Assembly: GCF_001411555.2 (NCBI RefSeq)
Contig: NC_049901.1
Coordinates: forward strand, 33,304,838-33,368,837
From: Juglans regia
Lineage: Eukaryota; Streptophyta; Magnoliopsida; Fagales; Juglandaceae
Length of the DNA stretch: 64,000 nucleotides
Reading direction: 5' to 3'
Positions 58,301 to 64,000 of this stretch are shown one piece after another (position 1 is the first letter of the stretch; each line of letters begins with the position of its first letter). The notes below the pieces were generated by a model that saw only the letters and a list, made by a program, of their open reading frames with translations, ran no database searches and was not told the origin of the DNA. The position numbers and the translations under genes are program-made.

Positions 58301-61300
58301 ACACCACCAAGGGATATGCGTACAAATTTTCTGCCCAAAGCAGCAGCAATAGATGAAGCCAAAGATGTTTTGCCAACTCCTGGTGGGCCAACGAAGCACA
58401 ACACTGGACCTCTTGCATCTGGTTTGAGCTGTAATGCAAAAAGAATTCGCTCCAAATAAACATCAAATTCAACTTAATTTAAAACCAACACTAATGGCTA
58501 GAAGACTCGGATTATTATTGACCTTGCGAACAGCTAGATATTCAATAATCCGTTGCTTGACCTTGACTAAACCATAGTGGTCACTATCAAGATGTTGTTT
58601 TGCAGCTTTCAGATCCAACTCATGTTCTTCACTGGTCTTCTGCCAGGGCAGATCAGCGAGAAGCTCCAAGTAAACCCGTGAACTATTATATCCAGGTTGC
58701 AGAGGTTGCATCTTTTTAAGCATTCTGAATTTATAAAAAATAAAAATAAATAAATAAATTAAAGAAAACCTGACACTTATGTTCTATAAATTGAAATATG
58801 AGAACTGTGCCACTTGATCAAAGTGGAGATGGTAAGTAAATATAGAGAAAAAATTGGCAAACATCAAGAATTGAGCAAACACCAGCATCGCAATTCATAT
58901 TTTCTCAGAGGCTGTAATGTAAGATAATTCTAATTTGTTACAGGCAATGAAAACATGTCCACATAAGCTAGTCTTGAACTATTTTTCTATCATACATGTC
59001 TGCTACACAATAGAGGGCAGCCTACCCATCCCAATTGTTGCCTCTCCCATAGATTATAAAAAAACAGGGAGAAGTTTTCCTTGGGTTTTTCTCTTCTTTT
59101 TTTGACAAGTTAGAATTTAAAAAAAAAACTGATAATGCTTGAGATTTAATGCACATTATTCAAATCTCTACTAATCTCCATGGTCTAAAAAGAATCAACT
59201 ACTTTTATTGCCACACTGTAACATTATTTGGCTCCCTGTGACCGTGACCCTATCCAATACTGTAGTCCTCTTTATAAACATTTCTCAGCACATCATACCT
59301 TAACTCCCTCTGTGCATGCTTCCAGATATTTGAAGGCAATCCTGCACTTTGCATCTTCCTCTCCAAGGCAGCCACGTCATCCTCATCATCATCATTGTCA
59401 CCCAGCTCCTCTTTTATAGCTCTCATCTGGAATATGTTTCAAATAAAGTAGCCATGGTAGAGGAATAATTAGCACAGCTCAAGATAAGATAAGATAAGAT
59501 AATATTAATATAAATATTTTTTTAATCCAAAACTACAAAAGAAATACAAAAAATAATAATATAATGATATAAGCTAAACTAAAATAAATTAAGAATGTGA
59601 AGTTGCAACATACCGAAGGGAATAAGTTTAACACATTATTTACTGGTGTGTCTGTAGAATCCAAATGAAAAGAAAATTGTTGATAAATAGAAAAGAGAAA
59701 CCAAAGTTCATAGTAAAATCACCACCAACTCTTTGAGCAGTTACGTTTAATCCTTTGGTCGCAGAGGAAGCCATTGGACAAGACATAAATGTTCAGAGAA
59801 TGAATGATAATTGAGGCAAAAAAAAAAAAGGTTTCTCTTTCTTGTATGCCTGCACCTGAACCCTTTCCTCTTTTTCCTGATCCAATCCCTCGGTTTATTT
59901 TCAAAAGAGTTGTCCCATCAGTATCAGTCATCTCTATGGCAATCTTTATTCAAGCAGAAAGTGTAGTCAAGCACTCTGATTAAGGTACTAGGGGTTCACT
60001 AAACCATAAAAAATGGCTTACGTTCTAATTTCTTGAAATCGTCTTGCTTTCCTTTTAACTAAGCCTTGGTGCTCTACTTGAAACTATCAGCAAGTCTCAT
60101 AATCAATTAGGTTTTTTTCACTTGATCGTTTGAAGAAGGCAGAGGTAATCAATTATCTGATGCATGTGCATCACACCGCCATGAAAAAATGGAACAGAAA
60201 TTGACTTGAAAGGTTCAGTTTTCCAAATCCATTTCTCTTTTTCTTATTATACGAGGCAAATGGTTAAAGTAACTGTGATATGCATGCATCTGATCATTGG
60301 AGTTGTGCACTTCAAGAAATACAGAAACTCTTTAAGACTATCATTTTTCCTAAAAAATCCTTGACAGAAAAGGCCCTTCACACAACCAAATAAGTTGACA
60401 TGAAAACGTTGTCCTTATGGAGATGAGCATTGGGAGCAAACCCCCATTAAAAATTGAGGGCACAAAATAAGGGAGAGAAGAGAGGGAGGGTCGGGGGCAC
60501 AACCTCATAAATTTTTTTATCTAATCTTTCCACACCAGTTATGCATAAAAAAAATAACTATAGTTTCTAAACAACGCTAACCTGCTGACGCAAAAGGAAT
60601 TCTTTCTGTGATTTCGATAGCTGTCCCTCAACCTTCTGTGTTATCTTCTCTGCCACGCGTATTGACTGTCACAAGTAAACATGAACATGACTAAATAAAA
60701 GCTGAAGGAAACATCAAAGCAACCAGGAAGCAAATGCATGAGATATAAACCACATATGAACTAAGAGTTACCTGTAAATGCCTATCAACTAATTCAGTAG
60801 CTTTTGAAAGCCGTACTTTCAGGTCAACTGAATCCAACATAGATAGTTGTTCTTCAAAACTTATCTCAAAGCTGGCAACAAAGATATCTGCCAATTTGTG
60901 AACAGGTACTGTCTCCAAAAGAACTTTTGTCTTTCCTCCTGTTTTTTGTTTCTATGTGCATATAAACATGAGTTTTTGACTGATGGAATAACAACATAAA
61001 TAGGCATATGGGTAAGAAGAAGATGATACTTTTTCAAGTTAGAGAGAAAAAAGGAATCTTATTGCATAAATGCAAGTAACCAAATCAATCAAGAAAGATC
61101 TGGCTCTACTAGCATCTATCCCAAAACTAGACAGCCAATATTTACTTCCTTTTTTTATAAATAATATAAGTTTTATTAAAAAGATAAAAATGCATTCGTC
61201 AAATACACAGGTTGTATACAAGAGATATATACCTATCTAGAAAGACGAAAAGATACAAGAAAATCTTGTAAGTTCAGCCTCTTAAAGTCTATAATCAATA

Positions 61301-63665
61301 TACAAATATATCATGTATGCGCATGTTTATATATATAAATGTATATGTATATAGATATATGTAAATAGGATCTTCCATTGCCAATGTTTTCTCCTTTTTC
61401 TGTCAACATCCAAATTTTCAGAATTTGCATCAATCATAAGAGAAAATAGCAAACCTCTACATTAATAGGAGAGCCCCAAAGACAGTAATGTCTGCCCTTC
61501 CCATGGGTAGTCACATAAAATCAATATCAAGAGAAAAAAAATCTGGGAAAACCAAAAGATAAATTACTCTAGCAAACAATAAATCAAGCAATGATGATGA
61601 AGTTTTGAATCAATCATCATTCCATGAAAATAATGACACCATAAGTGAAACTCAAAACAAACAAAGGGAGTCTCACCAAAACGTGATGCCATATATAAGA
61701 TTCCAATCAAAAAGTTTTGTGCAAAAGAACATCTTAAATATTCTCAAAAGAAGCAGGAGAATTGTTATAAAAAGAAAAAAAAAAGTGCCATATCTGTAGA
61801 AAACTGTTTGCAGAAGAGAACTCACAAGAATTTTAAATCTCACTCTCAAATCAATTTCCGGAGAAGTTGAATAAAAAGTTTTACCTGCTCAAGAACAGAA
61901 ATTAACTCCGTGGCAGCTGCTTTGAATTGACGAGACAATGTCATGAAATCTGGATCTTGCTCCACTTGCTCCATCTCTAGTTCAGATTTCAGAATTCAAA
62001 ATTAATTCAGCATTTTTGCAGACAACGTAACAGTAGTAATCTCATCAGAAGCTTAAAGAAGTTTGTGACTGGGAACAACAGCATAAACCACATGTTAGAA
62101 TCTAAAACAAGACATTAAATAGCAATGACTAAATATGCATAGCAAGCATCCTAGACAGTAATTCCAATTTTTTGGTTCTAATACTATTGATACATACTCT
62201 TTTACACTATGCCATTTGCTTCATGTAAAACCACTGAAGAACCCCCTTTTCTAATATATATTTCATGTAAGGACCTCTGACAATAGATTCAGAAACAGGT
62301 TAGGGTTGGCCAACGCATTATTGGCTCGGACTCACAAGGGAGCAGACCGTGACAATATCTGCTAGTATGTCACTTGATATACGTTGTTAGCCTACTTCCT
62401 TTTTTAACAAGTACAATATTGAAAAAAAAAGGAATTAAACAGCTGAAAATACAAAAACCAGGAAAATAAGATTTTAAAAAGAAACAAACAATAAACCATA
62501 ATATATCTACTTTACCTCAGCATACTTACAAAGCGGAACATAAACAACTTACCAGCTTTTGTCATTTCAAGAGGTGATATCCGTGCAGTATAATAAGTTC
62601 CTCTGGTGCTAAGCTCTTGGACACTGAATCTGCACAAACCTTCAAGGACGACTATGTATGTGACTCTCCCACTTGGCTTCTCCACTCCTCTTGACAAATG
62701 TAAAGCCCGAGCTGCAACTCCCCTGAGAAATAAGATATCAAATCATTCTGAGTTCACATTCTGGCTCGTTCAAACACCCAAAATTATCTAATTCGGGCAA
62801 AACAATTTCCAGTACAGCACATTATAGATGCCGCTGTGAAGCAAACCTGTTATGCCAATGAATATTTTCCTGCTGATTTTTGGCATCAAGCCTGTGAGAA
62901 TCAGATGCACCAACGTGAACTCTTGAGCTTCTCTCACCAGAATCACTTCCTATACCTATTTAAAAAAGGAACATAATTTTCTCTGCCATCAAGCAAGCAA
63001 TAAATACATAGGTGCCCAAGAGTCAATGGGTCAAAAGATCACCTTGAGATACCACAGGGCCTATTGCTGTTGTCGTCTCAGCAGTATCACGAACTGGAAG
63101 AATGCCAATTAATCCCTTCTCTTCCCGCTGCCACAGCTCTTGCTCCACCAATTTCACACTACATTTATTAAGACCATATTTTAATTCACATTACACTGAA
63201 CAGTAAGAATATATCTGTTCCTCCACTACGATCGCAGAGAGGATGTGAGAAATCTAAGAAAAATTTGTCAATTATAAAATTCTTCATTAAATTATAAATT
63301 TCTAGTAAAAGTATCACGTTTTCTTTTCTCCTCCAACAATTTCCTAGCAAGGAAACGCATAATTACCACCGAAAAACAAAAGGAAGGAAAACTATAAGCT
63401 CCGTTTGGTTTCCAAGGAAAACCAAACAAAAAAAGAACGAACCAAAAAACATTAAAAGAAATTGAATTCCAAGCCGACAAGTCGTGTTTGACTCAGCTTA
63501 CAGTAGCTGGAGGCTCCTCAAGTTCCCAATTAAAAAAGGAAAAGCTTGAACAATCAAGAATCCGATTTTCCAACAATTTTCTCAGCATCCAGACGGAAAA
63601 TAAAATCACAAACTCTCGATTTCAAGCACAAAAGGAATTCGGCGGAGAAATTCGAAAAAGGAAAT

Positions 63666-63711
<46 letters not shown>

Positions 63712-63818
63712 CTGCTGGGTGAAGTACATCGAATTCGAATGATGGCGCCAGGTAAGAGGACCTTGTTACGGAAGGGAAGGATGCCGAGACGACTCGGGAG
63801 CTCCACAGACTCAGCCAT
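52390..63818 (-). CDS. LON2: Lon protease homolog 2, peroxisomal
   Basis: LON2 is an ATP-dependent serine protease and chaperone of the peroxisome matrix. Seventeen minus-strand exons, transcript order: 63818-63712, 63158-63043, 62955-62847, 62722-62553, 61976-61885, 60951-60772, 60665-60582, 59426-59299, 58724-58523, 58428-58222, 56762-56632, 56223-56010, 55693-55391, 54726-54532, 53826-53581, 53023-52922, 52473-52390. They total 2670 bases, 889 residues, all GT/AG and in frame; Arabidopsis LON2 is about the same size. N-terminal LON domain (~8-270); AAA+ with Walker A GPPGVGKT (410-417) and Walker [10 protein letters not shown]; protease with Ser785 (KDGPSAGVT) and Lys826 (GGVKDK). The last residues are SKL, a peroxisomal targeting signal type 1, which separates it from mitochondrial/chloroplast Lon1. 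It looks fully intact. Confidence 0.96.
55702..55903. repeat. 101-bp tandem duplication in LON2 intron 12
   Basis: The unit starting ataaaagctaatcatg at 55702 is repeated at 55803 with only a few changes. Both copies contain ttgttgcaaagcaaagtgac. It lies just beyond the acceptor of the exon at 55693. Confidence 0.85.
61149..61245 (-). mobile_element. LINE 3'-end fragment in LON2 intron 5
   Basis: Read on the minus strand it gives cttgtatacaacctgtgta, then taaaacttatattattta and poly(A). This is the order of the LINE 3' end at 38930-39010. No target duplication is found. Confidence 0.55.
63670..63708. repeat. GA/CT microsatellite directly at the LON2 intron 1 donor
   Basis: About twenty GA units on the plus strand. 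On the gene strand the donor GT is at 63711-63710 and the CT run follows within three bases. Confidence 0.85.
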
Positions 63819-64000
63819 GTTCGCAACTCAGGACAGACTCGGACAATTATTTACTCCTAAATATTCAGAAGAGCGAGAAGAGGAGGAGGAAGTGGAAAAC
63901 CAGAGACTGGAAGGTGCGGCGGTGGTGGTGGTGGTGGTGGTTGGTCGGTTGGCAACTTGGCAACTTGGTACACAAGTTCAGACTGAAATCACAAAAGTTG
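63819..64000. promoter_or_regulatory. LON2 5' leader/promoter segment
   Basis: This is the sequence upstream of the LON2 start codon up to the window end. It holds a GGT trinucleotide repeat (about 63920-63944) and gaagaggaggagg text. The transcription start cannot be placed. Confidence 0.45.

Noticed and set aside
1..64000. CRISPR arrays, bacterial operons, tRNA or rRNA genes
   Set aside because: Nothing with the required structure was seen. The only tRNA-like text is in the SINE, and the gene models are all eukaryotic with GT/AG introns.

Overview
This is plant nuclear DNA from a eudicot. It is AT-rich and carries intron-bearing genes for chloroplast, mitochondrial and peroxisomal proteins. 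The spaces between and inside the genes are packed with LINE, SINE, MITE, hAT-like and LTR fragments. A non-coding repeat built around runs of ATCTC, with Tourist-like ends, occurs several times. From memory, that pattern is common in Fagales genomes such as walnut and hickory, so Juglandaceae or relatives is my best guess. I have no direct proof of species.

Layout. (1) 1-4.9 kb is a transposon pile-up: an ATCTC MITE, a reverse-strand ORF1-only LINE derivative bounded by a 16-bp target duplication, a second forward copy of it, and a palindromic MITE. (2) 4.9-12.5 kb, minus strand, holds eleven exons of plastid beta-ketoacyl-ACP synthase II (KAS II/FAB1). Its last ~58 codons are not in the window. 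(3) 13-26 kb is gene-poor, with MITEs, fold-back repeats and one solo-LTR-like block. (4) 27.4-29.5 kb, minus strand, is a complete six-exon gene for a small one-span membrane protein with a bacterial-PH-like region. (5) From 30.0 kb, plus strand, come the first seven exons of DEAD-box helicase RH17. These stop at a 6.3-kb LINE. Beyond the LINE (39.2-43.3 kb) come the last twelve exons of UPF1, without their 5' half and with a +1 frameshift. (6) 45.7-50.4 kb, plus strand, is the complete two-exon mitochondrial ATP synthase delta' gene, with an antisense LINE fragment in its intron. (7) 50.9-52.0 kb holds a decayed LINE ORF1 with a zinc knuckle. (8) 52.4-63.8 kb, minus strand, is the complete 17-exon peroxisomal Lon protease LON2, ending in the SKL targeting signal.

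The genes do not form a pathway. KAS II acts in plastid fatty-acid elongation (C16 to C18), delta' in mitochondrial ATP synthesis, LON2 in peroxisome protein quality control, UPF1 in nonsense-mediated mRNA decay, and RH17 probably in ribosome biogenesis. The most unusual content is retroelement biology. At least six insertions consist of little more than the last ~16-65 bases of a LINE plus poly(A), each flanked by 15-18-bp duplications. One of them duplicated a KAS II splice acceptor. There are also three copies of a LINE derivative that keeps ORF1 and the 3' end but lacks the ORF2 endonuclease/reverse transcriptase, analogous to mammalian half-L1. The RH17-LINE-UPF1 junction is either a real rearrangement or an assembly join at a repeat.
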